A stretch of 60,743 nucleotides of DNA from QHXN01 sp032162705 (lineage in GTDB: Bacteria; Acidobacteriota; Blastocatellia; Pyrinomonadales; Pyrinomonadaceae). Numbering within the stretch: the first letter of the stretch is position 1; every line of letters starts with the position of its first letter. This document shows positions 9,143 through 17,320 of the stretch, in pieces. The notes under the pieces were generated by a model that was given only the letters and a program-made list of their open reading frames with translations, was not told the origin of the DNA and ran no database searches. Location: contig JAVRON010000007.1 in NCBI GenBank assembly GCA_032162705.1, positions 1 through 60,743 of the forward strand. The letters are read 5' to 3'. Position numbers and translations under genes: made by a program.

Positions 9143-10768
9143 TTATTTCTTCCCACTGGACGCGCGACCTTTGCGCTCGCGGTAGCGGCGGAGCATCTGC
9201 GGCGAGATGAGAAGGGTTTGCAGGAGCGAGCCTGTCGCGAAGCGGCGCGCGAGTGAGCGGAAGAGCGAGGCGGCTCCGGGCGTGTAGCTGAACCACCAGA
9301 CATCTTGGAGGAGTGTGAGCCGGTTGACGTGGACGTGATGCGGCGCGACCATCTCAAGCAGCCCGAGACGGCCATGCGTGCGACCCAGTCCACTCTGCTT
9401 GACGCCGCCCCAGGGCGTCTGCGCGATACCGTGTGTGTAGAGCACTTCGTTGACCATGACGGTTCCCGCTTCGATGCGTGAGGCGATGCGACGACCGCGC
9501 CTGATGTTGCGCGTCCACACGCTTGCGGTCAGACCGAACTGGCTGTCGTTGGCAAGCCCGACGGCCTCGTCCTCGTCGCGGAAAGTCATGATGGGCAGGA
9601 CGGGCCCGAACGTCTCCTCGCGCATGACGGCCATTGAGTGGTCAACACCTGTAAGCACGGTCGGCTCGTGGAACCAGCCGCGCTCGTCCAGACCTTTGGC
9701 GCGTCCGCCGCCCGCGAGCACATGCGCGCCGTTTGCGACCGCATCACGAACGTGCTCCTCGACCGTGTGGAGTTGTCGCTCGCTCGACATCGCGCCGAGG
9801 TCTGCGCCGTCCGCGTCGGCGACCGTCTGGCGCAGCGTCTTCGCCTTCTCGACGACCCGTCGCGTGAAGTCTTCACTGATTCGTTCATCCACATAGCAGC
9901 GCTCGACCGAGGCGCATGCCTGGCCCGAGTTGGCGAACGCGCCCCAGACCGCGGCTTCCGCAGCGGCGTCGAGGTCTGCGTCCTCAAAGACTATCATCGG
10001 GTCTTTGCCGCCGAGTTCGAGAACGACGGGCATGAGTCTGCGCGCCGCCGCTTCCGCCACGCGCCGACCGGTAGCGACGCTCCCCGTGAACATGAGCTTG
10101 TCCACGCTCGCTTCGACGAGAGCAGCGCCCGTCGAGCCGTCGCCCGTCACTATCTCAAGGACGCCTTGGGGAAGACCGGCGCGCTCGAACACGTTGCCGA
10201 TCTTCAGGGCGACGAGCGGCGTCAGCTCGCTCGGTTTGAGCACGACGGAGTTTCCGGCCATCAAGGCCATCGAGACCTCGCCCAAGGGTATCGCCCAGGG
10301 GAAGTTCCAGGGCGAGATGATGCCGACCACGCCGAGCGGGCGATACTCGATTGTCGAAGTGCGCCCGAGAAAACGGTAGAGACCGATGTCGATCTTCTCC
10401 GGGCGCAGCAGCCGTTCCGTCCTGCGCGCGAAGAACTGCATCAGGTCGAGCGTGGGCACGACCTCCATCATGATTGCTTCGGCAGCGGGCTTGCCCGACT
10501 CGCGCGAAATCAGAGCGGCGATCTCGTCCAACGCTTCGAGCACGAAGGAGCGTGCGCGCATCACGACCGAGGCTCGCGCGCGGAAAGAGAGTGCGCCCCA
10601 GCCCTTCTGCGCCGCGCGCGCGCGTGCGACCGCCTGCTTGACCTCGTCCGTCGAACGAAGCGGAACACGTCCGACCTCTTCGCTCGTCGCCGGGTTATAG
10701 GAGATTACTTCGCGCGCCGCTTCCACGTGCGGCGTCTGTGTCTGTGTCTGTGTGATTTGAGTCGCCAT
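9143..10768 (-). CDS. NAD(P)-dependent aldehyde dehydrogenase family protein
   Basis: The 541-residue protein has the aldehyde dehydrogenase signatures ISPWNFPW (about 151-158), catalytic Glu251 in LELGGKDP and catalytic Cys285 in SGQACASVE. It oxidises an aldehyde to an acid with NAD(P)+. The early part looks like succinate-semialdehyde or coniferyl-aldehyde dehydrogenases. It is longer than the usual 450-500 residues: a C-terminal tail of about 70 residues with a hydrophobic segment (LLQDVWWFSYTPGAASLF) and a basic end suggests membrane association, as in long-chain fatty-aldehyde dehydrogenases. The substrate is not certain. Confidence 0.9.
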   Translation of the reverse strand: MATQITQTQTQTPHVEAAREVISYNPATSEEVGRVPLRSTDEVKQAVARARAAQKGWGALSFRARASVVMRARSFVLEALDEIAALISRESGKPAAEAIMMEVVPTLDLMQFFARRTERLLRPEKIDIGLYRFLGRTSTIEYRPLGVVGIISPWNFPWAIPLGEVSMALMAGNSVVLKPSELTPLVALKIGNVFERAGLPQGVLEIVTGDGSTGAALVEASVDKLMFTGSVATGRRVAEAAARRLMPVVLELGGKDPMIVFEDADLDAAAEAAVWGAFANSGQACASVERCYVDERISEDFTRRVVEKAKTLRQTVADADGADLGAMSSERQLHTVEEHVRDAVANGAHVLAGGGRAKGLDERGWFHEPTVLTGVDHSMAVMREETFGPVLPIMTFRDEDEAVGLANDSQFGLTASVWTRNIRRGRRIASRIEAGTVMVNEVLYTHGIAQTPWGGVKQSGLGRTHGRLGLLEMVAPHHVHVNRLTLLQDVWWFSYTPGAASLFRSLARRFATGSLLQTLLISPQMLRRYRERKGRASSGKK

Positions 10769-10908
10769 CGGTTTAGCCTCGGGCGCGATTATCGCGCGAA
10801 AGGGTGAAGGTTAAAAGCCCTGGCCGTTTCCGCGCCGCCTCGGGTCTCGGTTAGAATTACGGCGAGAGGCTTTACGGGCCAGTCAAACAAAGTACGGGGA
10901 GACTATTG

Positions 10909-12204
10909 ATGCCAAGACCGCAGCTCGCGGAGTTTATGCGGCGCATGGAGCCGAACTCCGTCGCCATCCTTCCGGCGGCGCGCGAGGTGGCGCGCTCGAA
11001 CGACACAGAGTACCGCTTTCGACAGGACTCGGACTTCTACTATCTGACGGGCTTCAAAGAGCCTGACGCGGTCGCGGTCGTCGCGCCGGGCAGAGAGGCG
11101 CGCTTCACGCTCTTCGTCCGCCCGCGTGACAAGGAGAAAGAGACCTGGACGGGACGACGCGCGGGCGTCGAGGGTGCGCGAGAAGCCTTCGGCGCGGACG
11201 AAGCCTTCCCCATCGAAGAGTTGCAGGAGAAGCTCGCGGAGCTGCTCGACGGCGCGCGCAATCTCTACTACCGGCTCGGCAACGGCAACCCGGAGCTAGA
11301 CCAGACCGTCATCCGGCAGATCGCACGCATGCGAGGATTGGGGTGGCGCAAAGTCCGCCCGCCGCAAATCATCACAGACCCCGGCACGCTTCTGCACGAG
11401 ATGCGACTCATCAAGACCGAAGCGGAGATAGCACTCATGCAGCGCGCAGCCGACATCGCCTCGGACGCGCACCGCGAGGCGATGCGTGCGGCGCGTGCGG
11501 GCGTGAAGGAGTATGAAATAGAGGCGCTCATCGAATACATCTTTCGGAAGAACGGAGCGGCGGCTCCGGCTTACAACTCCATCGTCGGCTCGGGCGCGAA
11601 CGCGACCATCCTGCACTACGTCAACAACGATGCAGAACTCAAAGACGGCGACCTCCTGCTCATCGACGCGGGCGCGGAGTACGAGTGCTTCGCCTCAGAC
11701 ATCACGCGCACCTTCCCCGTCTCGGGGCGTTTCACAGGGGCGCAGCGCGACATCTATCAACTCGTCCTCGACTGTCAGGAGCGCTGCATCGAGATGATCG
11801 CGCCCGGCGTGACGCTCGACGAGATGCACCGGCGCTCGGTCGAGATTCTGACCGAGGGCATGGTTCGACTCGGGCTGTTGAAAGGTGAAGTGTCGAAGCT
11901 CATCGAGGAGGAGCAGTACAAGAAATTCTACATGCACCGTCTCGGCCACTACCTCGGCATGGACGTACACGACGTGGGCGTATACCACTCGGACGGCGAG
12001 CCGCGCCCCGTCGAGGCAGGCATGGTGATGACGGTCGAACCCGGCCTCTACATCAGTGTGGACGCCGAAGACATCCCTGACGAGTACCGCGGCATCGGTG
12101 TGCGTATTGAAGACGACGTGCTCGTCACGCTGCAAGGCTACCGCACGTTGACCGACAAAGCGCCCAAGCAGGTCGAAGAGATAGAAGCGCTGATGGCACG
12201 ATAA
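10909..12204 (+). CDS. pepP: Xaa-Pro aminopeptidase (M24B family)
   Basis: The 431-residue protein has an AMP_N domain (YRFRQDSDFYYLTGF) followed by a creatinase-fold M24 domain. The five metal ligands lie in IDAGAEYECFASDITRTF (two Asp), HRLGHYLGMDVHD (His), VEPGLYIS (Glu) and RIEDDVLVT (Glu). It removes the N-terminal residue of peptides whose second residue is proline, using two Mn ions. The ATG at 10909 is preferred over an adjacent upstream TTG because GGGGAG (10897-10902) lies six bases upstream of it. A hairpin repeat begins just after the stop. Confidence 0.93.
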   Translation: MPRPQLAEFMRRMEPNSVAILPAAREVARSNDTEYRFRQDSDFYYLTGFKEPDAVAVVAPGREARFTLFVRPRDKEKETWTGRRAGVEGAREAFGADEAFPIEELQEKLAELLDGARNLYYRLGNGNPELDQTVIRQIARMRGLGWRKVRPPQIITDPGTLLHEMRLIKTEAEIALMQRAADIASDAHREAMRAARAGVKEYEIEALIEYIFRKNGAAAPAYNSIVGSGANATILHYVNNDAELKDGDLLLIDAGAEYECFASDITRTFPVSGRFTGAQRDIYQLVLDCQERCIEMIAPGVTLDEMHRRSVEILTEGMVRLGLLKGEVSKLIEEEQYKKFYMHRLGHYLGMDVHDVGVYHSDGEPRPVEAGMVMTVEPGLYISVDAEDIPDEYRGIGVRIEDDVLVTLQGYRTLTDKAPKQVEEIEALMAR

Positions 12205-12207
12205 GGG

Positions 12208-12319
12208 AAAACAGAGGTTAGAGGTTAGAGGTTAGAGGCTAGAGGCTAGTGAAGAGCAACTTGTCTTCACTAGCCTCTAACCTCTAGCCTCTAACCTCTA
12301 ACCTCTAACCTCTGTTTTT
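12208..12319. repeat. Hairpin repeat, GAGGTTAGAGGCTAGAG word family, between convergent genes
   Basis: The left arm starts AAAACAGAGGTTAGAGG, the right arm ends CCTCTAACCTCTGTTTTT, and the loop is about ten bases. It begins four bases after the pepP stop and ends against the stop of the minus-strand DHH gene. The T-run and A-run at either end make a bidirectional terminator likely. Confidence 0.9.
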
Positions 12320-13282
12320 CTACTCGAAGCCTTCGCGTAGCTCGGCGACGATCTCGCGTGCGACCTCGCGTGCGCGCTCGACATCTTCGGGCCGGAAGGA
12401 GACCGCGCCGACGACGGCATGGCCGCCGCCGCCATAGCGCTCGCAGATGGCGGCGATGTTGTGGCGGCGTGGGCGCGGGCTGAAGGGGTTCGAGCCGACC
12501 GAGATTTTCGTGCGGAACGTGCCGCGCGTGACCGCGACCGAATAGGTCGTCTCGGGGTGGACGTAGTAGGGGATGAACTTGTTGAAGGCTTCTACTCCCT
12601 CGTCCACGAGGTCGAAGGTGACGACGCCGCGCTCGTAGGCGGCCTTGCGCCGTATCGTCTCAAGCGTCTCGTGGTGGCGCGTGAGCAAGGGCAGAAAACG
12701 CCGCTGCACCTCTTCGCCGGTGGCAACTTCGTCGAGCGTACGCACAGTCAACTCGCGGATAATCCACTCGATGAAGCCGTCTTCGGGAACGTTCTCGATG
12801 ACCTGCATCAGTTGAAGCGCAGGCTCGCGTAGCTCGACGGGTTGAGCGGCCGATTCATAGAAAGCGCCGTCGATGATGTGCGCCCACTCAATGAGCGGCG
12901 CGAGCGACGCATCTTCAAAGCCGAATTGGTCGCGTGCGATGCGCGCGATGAACTCGGTGCAGGACTTGCTCTCGGCGTCCCAGAATTTTTTCCCCGAAGC
13001 GTCGGCGTGGAAGTGCGCCTCGTCCTCACGACTCAGGAAGGCGGACTGGTGATGGTCGAACCACCACGTCAGACGCTCCGAAGGGCTGTACTTGAAATCG
13101 ACGATGGCGTTCTCGTCGCCGTCGAACATTCCGTCGTCGAAGAGAGCGCCCGCCGTATGCAGCAGCGGCGCGTAGGCGACCGAAGCTTCCGGGTGGACGC
13201 GCCCGAGGTAGAACCGCGTGAAGACCGCGGCAGAGGCCACGCCGTCGAAGCAGTGGCCGTGATAGAGCAGTCGAAGTCTCAT
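12320..13282 (-). CDS. DHH family phosphoesterase
   Basis: The 320-residue protein starts MRLRLLYHGHCFDGVASAA, with the Asp of the DHH motif I DG-ASA element. The name-giving motif is WWFDHHQS (about residues 72-79), and a DHHA1-like glycine-rich GGGGHAVVGAVSF lies near the C terminus. The family includes NrnA-type oligoribonucleases, pAp phosphatases and cyclic-dinucleotide phosphodiesterases, using Mn2+. Length and domain order fit a stand-alone NrnA-like enzyme, but this copy could equally act on another phosphoester. The neighbours give no further hint. Confidence 0.85.
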   Translation of the reverse strand: MRLRLLYHGHCFDGVASAAVFTRFYLGRVHPEASVAYAPLLHTAGALFDDGMFDGDENAIVDFKYSPSERLTWWFDHHQSAFLSREDEAHFHADASGKKFWDAESKSCTEFIARIARDQFGFEDASLAPLIEWAHIIDGAFYESAAQPVELREPALQLMQVIENVPEDGFIEWIIRELTVRTLDEVATGEEVQRRFLPLLTRHHETLETIRRKAAYERGVVTFDLVDEGVEAFNKFIPYYVHPETTYSVAVTRGTFRTKISVGSNPFSPRPRRHNIAAICERYGGGGHAVVGAVSFRPEDVERAREVAREIVAELREGFE

Positions 13283-13360
13283 CAGTTATTCGATAGAAGA
13301 AGAACTGTCATGGTAAAAAACGGGCTATGATAGCAGCAAAAGGGCGGAAGGATGAAAGAG

Positions 13361-13480
13361 CAGTAGACAGTAGACAGTAGACAGTAGAAAACCCTTCTTC
13401 TGCGAGTAGTCAGCATGTCAACGGCTGCAAACGTGACGCGGAGCGCTACTGTCTACTGTCTACTGACTACTGTCTATTGT
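13361..13480. repeat. Hairpin repeat, CAGTAGACAG word family
   Basis: The left arm (13361-13391) holds three CAGTAGACAG-type words. The right arm (13446-13480) is the complementary CTACTGTCTACTGACTACTG run. It lies between two minus-strand genes, the DHH phosphoesterase downstream and a TlpA-like gene upstream. Confidence 0.85.
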
Positions 13481-13541
13481 TCTTCCCTTTACTGTTGGCC
13501 GAACTGGCCGAGGCGGCCACAACTACTTGCGTGTGGCCCTC

Positions 13542-14321
13542 TCAAGGCTTGACCTGGCAAGGCTCGACGGCGCTCTGCTCCGTGATGCCGAGCCGCTCGC
13601 GTATGAACTTCTCCACGTCCTTCTCGATCAGCTCGCCGCCGACGACCCAAGCCTTCTCCGTCAGCACCTCGCCCGTCCGGTTGAGCTTCGCAGGCTCAAG
13701 AAAGACGTTGAAGGGCGAGCCCCAGCGGCGCGTGTCGGCGCACGCCTGCCGGTAGCCGTAGTGCGTCGTCTGGTCGCGCGCAGCCGTCGCCTCGGACTCG
13801 ACGACGACGGGGAAGGGTGCGCCGCCCTGTGTCTCGAAATACTTTTTCGAGTCTTCGACCGAGCCGTACTCGCTGACGCCGACGACCTCGAACCCTTCGG
13901 CCTTGTACTTGTCGTAGAGCCGCCACACGACCGGAGCCTCTGCCTTCCAGTTACCGCACCACGGCGCAAAGTAGACGACCATCACGAGCTTTTTTCCCTT
14001 CGACAGCTCGCGCAAGTCAACCGGCGTCCCGTCCTTCAGACTTTTGAACGCCCAATCCTTGTAATTGATCTTCTGCTCCAGCAGCGGCGCATACTCGTGC
14101 CCGTCCCCGCTCTGCGCGCGCGCGGGCGTCGGCGTTTGAGTCTGCGCCGGTGCAGGTGTCTGCGCTTGAGTCTGCGCCGGTGCAGGTGTCTGCGTCGGCA
14201 TAGGTGTCTGCGCCTTCGTAGGTGTCTGCGTCTGCGCGCGCGCCGCCGATGCACTCACGAAGAGGAGCACCACGAGCGCGAAGATGAAGGCGGCCATCGT
14301 GCGGCTGAGATTCTTGAACAT
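13542..14321 (-). CDS. Secreted thioredoxin-like protein with a degenerate WCGNW active site
   Basis: The 259-residue protein has a signal peptide (MFKNLSRTMAAFIFAL ... SASAARAQ), then a Gln/Thr/Pro/Ala-rich linker encoded by repeats of GTCTGCG type. A thioredoxin/TlpA fold follows (about 100-245). The active site reads APWCGNWKAEAP, so the second cysteine of CxxC is replaced by Trp. It may act as a mono-thiol protein or have lost redox activity. The start is an ATG at 14321 with GGGAGAAG upstream. It is the last gene of a minus-strand thioredoxin-fold cluster, 100 bp after the CcdA-TlpA fusion. Confidence 0.8.
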   Translation of the reverse strand: MFKNLSRTMAAFIFALVVLLFVSASAARAQTQTPTKAQTPMPTQTPAPAQTQAQTPAPAQTQTPTPARAQSGDGHEYAPLLEQKINYKDWAFKSLKDGTPVDLRELSKGKKLVMVVYFAPWCGNWKAEAPVVWRLYDKYKAEGFEVVGVSEYGSVEDSKKYFETQGGAPFPVVVESEATAARDQTTHYGYRQACADTRRWGSPFNVFLEPAKLNRTGEVLTEKAWVVGGELIEKDVEKFIRERLGITEQSAVEPCQVKP

Positions 14322-14421
14322 ACTACTTCTCCCTCGATTGCGGGTCTTGGGTCGGTTGAACGGTTGTTCGAGTAAAAAGAGTCGGCGCGTGTGCGCGCAG
14401 ACCCACTCGCCCTTTGCGGAT

Positions 14422-15735
14422 TTACTCGCTCTTGAGCGCGGCGGCGGTCGCCTGCTCTTCGAGCAGAGGACGGATGAGCGCCTCGAACTGTGCGCGCGTT
14501 TTTTCGCCGATGATCTTGTGGCGGATGCGTCCCGCGCGGTCGATGATGAAGGTGGTCGGGAGCACGCCGACGGCGTACTTCGATGCGACGCCGTCGTCGC
14601 CGAGCGCGATGGTGTAGTCCTGCCTGACATCCTTCTGGTAATCGCGGACGCGGTCGGCGGTGTCGCTCGTGGAGACACCGACGACATGGAGGCCGCGCCC
14701 GCCGAGGTCGCGCTGTAACTCGTTGAGGCCGGGAATCTCCGCGCGGCAAGGCACGCACCATGTCGCCCAGAAGTTCAGAAGCACGACCTGCCCGCGCAGC
14801 TCGCTCAAGCGTAGAGGCTTGCCGTCGGTCGCCTTTAATTCAACATCGGGCGCAGGCTCGGCGGCGGCACTGTCCGACGCCGTAGCGTCCGTTGCCTTCG
14901 CCGTAGCGTCCGCCGAGTTCGATGCGGAGCCAGCGCCGGAGGGCTGCGTGTTCGGCTGCGCTGTCGTGGCCGCATCGGCAGGGCGCGACTGGCTCACGAG
15001 GTTCTCGGCGTTGGGGAGATATTTTGAAGCGAATGCTGCGATCACAGTCAGGATATTGAAAGCCACCATCAGGCCGATGACGATGAGCAGGATGCCGGAC
15101 GCGATTTCGACTTTGTGCAGGTGGCGTCGGAACCAGGAGTAGAAGCCGAGGAACTGGTTCAAGACGATTCCCGTCAGGAGAAATGGCACGCTAAGCCCCG
15201 CGGCGTAGAAGGCCGAAAGGATAAGCCCGTTCTTCCATCCGCCGCTCGTCGCCGCCAGACCGATGATGCCGCCAAGTATCGGGCCGATGCACGGCGTCCA
15301 ACCGGCGGCGAAAGCCACGCCCAGCAGCGCCGCGCCGAAGGGCCCGCGCGGCTTCTCTTCTGAGAACTTCCGCGTGTCGCGATAGAGCGCGCCGATCTTC
15401 AGCACGCCCATCATCTGAAAGCCGAACAGGATGATGACGATGCCGCCGACGATCCTCACCCACTGCGTCGAGAACAGGACGTTGCCGATCCAACCCGCGG
15501 TCGTGCCCAAAAGGATGAAGATGAGCGAGACGCCCGCGTTGAAAGCCAGCGAGTTGATGATGACCGCGCGCCGCGCTGCCGCACGCGAGCCAGTGCCCTC
15601 ACCCTTCAGGTGTTCGACGCTCACGCCCGAGATGAGAGAGATGTAGCCGGGAACGAGCGGCAGCACGCACGGCGTCAGAAACGACAGAAGCCCTGCGGCG
15701 AACGCAATCGCGATGGTGATGTTCGAGCCTTCCAT
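14422..15735 (-). CDS. Fusion of CcdA/DsbD membrane domain to TlpA thioredoxin
   Basis: The 437-residue protein begins with a CcdA-type transmembrane domain of about six helices (residues 1-245). The reactive cysteines lie in LSFLTPCVLPLVPGY and in the equivalent AGWTPCIGPILGG. After a Ser/Thr/Ala-rich linker (about 245-285) comes a TlpA domain (about 290-430) with active site ATWCVPCRAEIPG. CcdA passes electrons from cytoplasmic thioredoxin across the membrane, and the fused domain would receive them outside, so the protein resembles a minimal DsbD for cytochrome c maturation or disulfide reduction. Its neighbours on both sides also have thioredoxin folds. Confidence 0.92.
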   Translation of the reverse strand: MEGSNITIAIAFAAGLLSFLTPCVLPLVPGYISLISGVSVEHLKGEGTGSRAAARRAVIINSLAFNAGVSLIFILLGTTAGWIGNVLFSTQWVRIVGGIVIILFGFQMMGVLKIGALYRDTRKFSEEKPRGPFGAALLGVAFAAGWTPCIGPILGGIIGLAATSGGWKNGLILSAFYAAGLSVPFLLTGIVLNQFLGFYSWFRRHLHKVEIASGILLIVIGLMVAFNILTVIAAFASKYLPNAENLVSQSRPADAATTAQPNTQPSGAGSASNSADATAKATDATASDSAAAEPAPDVELKATDGKPLRLSELRGQVVLLNFWATWCVPCRAEIPGLNELQRDLGGRGLHVVGVSTSDTADRVRDYQKDVRQDYTIALGDDGVASKYAVGVLPTTFIIDRAGRIRHKIIGEKTRAQFEALIRPLLEEQATAAALKSE

Positions 15736-15760
15736 AGCCGTGCCAGCTTACAACAGAACC

Positions 15761-15840
15761 GTGATGAGTGATAAGTGATGAGTGATAAGTGAAGATAAAA
15801 GTCTCTTGTCTTTATCTTATCACTCATCATTTATCACTCC
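15761..15840. repeat. Hairpin repeat, GATGAGTGATAAGTG word family
   Basis: The left arm (15761-15800) repeats GATGAGTGATAAGT and the right arm (about 15810-15840) is its complement CTTATCACTCATCATTTATC. The stop codon of the minus-strand TPR-TlpA gene lies inside the right arm. Confidence 0.85.
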
Positions 15841-17294
15841 CTTTCATCCAGGAGCTTCGAGATCATCTTCTTGAGCAGGACGGCCTCTTCGTCGCTGGCT
15901 CCGATGGTGATGAAGCGCACGCGGCCACGCCGGTCGATGAGGACGGCGGTCGGGAGTCCGGAGACGCCGTAGAGGCGACTGTTCTCGCCGTCCGTAGCGA
16001 CGCCGAAGCCGTAGGCGACATTCATCCGTCGCTTGAACTGCCGGAAATATTCAAGCTCCTGCGCCTGCGTCGCGTCGCGTCCCTCGATGTTGCCCTCGAA
16101 CTCGTTGATGCCGAGGATGACCAGACCGTGGTCTTTGTACTTCTGTTGCAGAGCGCTCAGGCGCGGCATCGTCTTGACGCAGAAGGTACACCACGTCGCC
16201 CAGAAGTCGAGAAGCACGACACGGCCACGCAAGGAGGCGAGGCTGACGGGCTGCTGCCCGATCCACTCCGCGACCTTTAGCTCGGGCGAGGCGGCAGGCT
16301 CGATGCCCGCGACCTCCGGCGGCACGCCGAACTCCTCGCCCTGCTCTAACAGAAGCTCGGTCGCTTGTCCGTAGAGACGCGCCGAGGGAAGCGCGAAGGC
16401 GCGCGCGCGCATCTCCTGTATGACGCGGATGGCCTCCGGGCGGCGGTTCGACTTGACGAGCAGGTTGGCGTAGGCGTTGCCCGCGCCGAAGATGGTCGCG
16501 TCACGCTGCGAGGGATTGGCCGCGCCCGCCGTGCGCGCGTATTCGAGCGCCGCCGCGTAAGCATCGCCCGCGCGTGTGGCTGCGTGCGCGAAGTCCTTCT
16601 TCTTGAGATAGGCGGCGGCCAGGATGAGGTTCATACGGTGGAGGTCTGCCGTCGTGCGCGGCTCGCCTGCTGCGTAAGCGGCGAGCGTGCGCTCGGCCTC
16701 TTCCAACAGCCCGAGCTGCGCGGCCTGCTGCGCGACGACGGCGCGCGCGTGTTGTTTGAGGTCTGCGGGCGCGGCGCTCGTATCGGCGAGGAAGCTGCGC
16801 ATCGAGTCGAGCGCGCCCTCACCTTTCCCCGCGAGCGCGTAGAGCAGCCCTGCGTAGTAGAGGTCTGTCCCGCCGAGGGGCCCGCGCACGGCGAGCCGCG
16901 CGACGTTTTGCAGCGCGAGGTCTTTCTGCTCCTGCAAGGTCTTCGCTTCGAGCGTGCGGTCGAAAGGCGTTTCCGATTTGCGAAACTCGTCGAACTTACG
17001 CTGTGCGTACTGCGCCGCCTCTTCGTAGAGCGCACGTGCCTCGCTCGCCTTCGCTGCGTCCGTCGCTGCGTCTCTGCTCGCGCCCTCTCTCTCTGGCGCT
17101 GGCGCGGACGTACGTGGCTGGACGCCGGACTGAGCGCGTGCGTCATGCCTCGAAGCGACGACGCAGCACAGCGCGACGAGAAGCGCCAGCATGGCGGCGT
17201 GTGCCTGCCCGGAGATGAAAACTCTCTTCGCGGAGATGAAGACTCTCTTGGTGGAGATGAAAACTCTTTTATCGGAGATGAAAACTCTCTTCAT
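15834..17294 (-). CDS. Secreted TlpA-family thioredoxin with N-terminal TPR-like helical region
   Basis: From the ATG at 17294 the product has 486 residues. It opens with four copies of KRVFIS plus a variable residue, encoded by a 21-bp tandem array, then a signal peptide (MLALLVALCCVVASRHDARAQ). An alpha-helical TPR-like part follows, and a C-terminal TlpA domain has active site WATWCTFCVKTMPRL. The ATG at the MLALL signal peptide (about 17192) is an alternative start; the KRVFIS stretch would then be untranslated. The predicted role is periplasmic thiol-disulfide exchange. The ThiO-like gene ends 26 bp upstream, so co-transcription is likely. Confidence 0.82.
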   Translation of the reverse strand: MKRVFISDKRVFISTKRVFISAKRVFISGQAHAAMLALLVALCCVVASRHDARAQSGVQPRTSAPAPEREGASRDAATDAAKASEARALYEEAAQYAQRKFDEFRKSETPFDRTLEAKTLQEQKDLALQNVARLAVRGPLGGTDLYYAGLLYALAGKGEGALDSMRSFLADTSAAPADLKQHARAVVAQQAAQLGLLEEAERTLAAYAAGEPRTTADLHRMNLILAAAYLKKKDFAHAATRAGDAYAAALEYARTAGAANPSQRDATIFGAGNAYANLLVKSNRRPEAIRVIQEMRARAFALPSARLYGQATELLLEQGEEFGVPPEVAGIEPAASPELKVAEWIGQQPVSLASLRGRVVLLDFWATWCTFCVKTMPRLSALQQKYKDHGLVILGINEFEGNIEGRDATQAQELEYFRQFKRRMNVAYGFGVATDGENSRLYGVSGLPTAVLIDRRGRVRFITIGASDEEAVLLKKMISKLLDERE

Positions 17295-17297
17295 AGA
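17216..17297. repeat. Four tandem 21-bp repeats at the 5' end of the TPR-TlpA gene
   Basis: On the plus strand the units begin GAGATGAAAACTCTCTT and differ mainly in the last four or five bases. Because 21 is a multiple of three, the array stays in frame and would encode KRVFIS repeats on the minus strand. Similar 21-25 bp tandem arrays occur elsewhere in the window. Confidence 0.9.
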
Positions 17298-17320
17298 TGG
17301 TCGGCCCGTACTCCTTGAAA

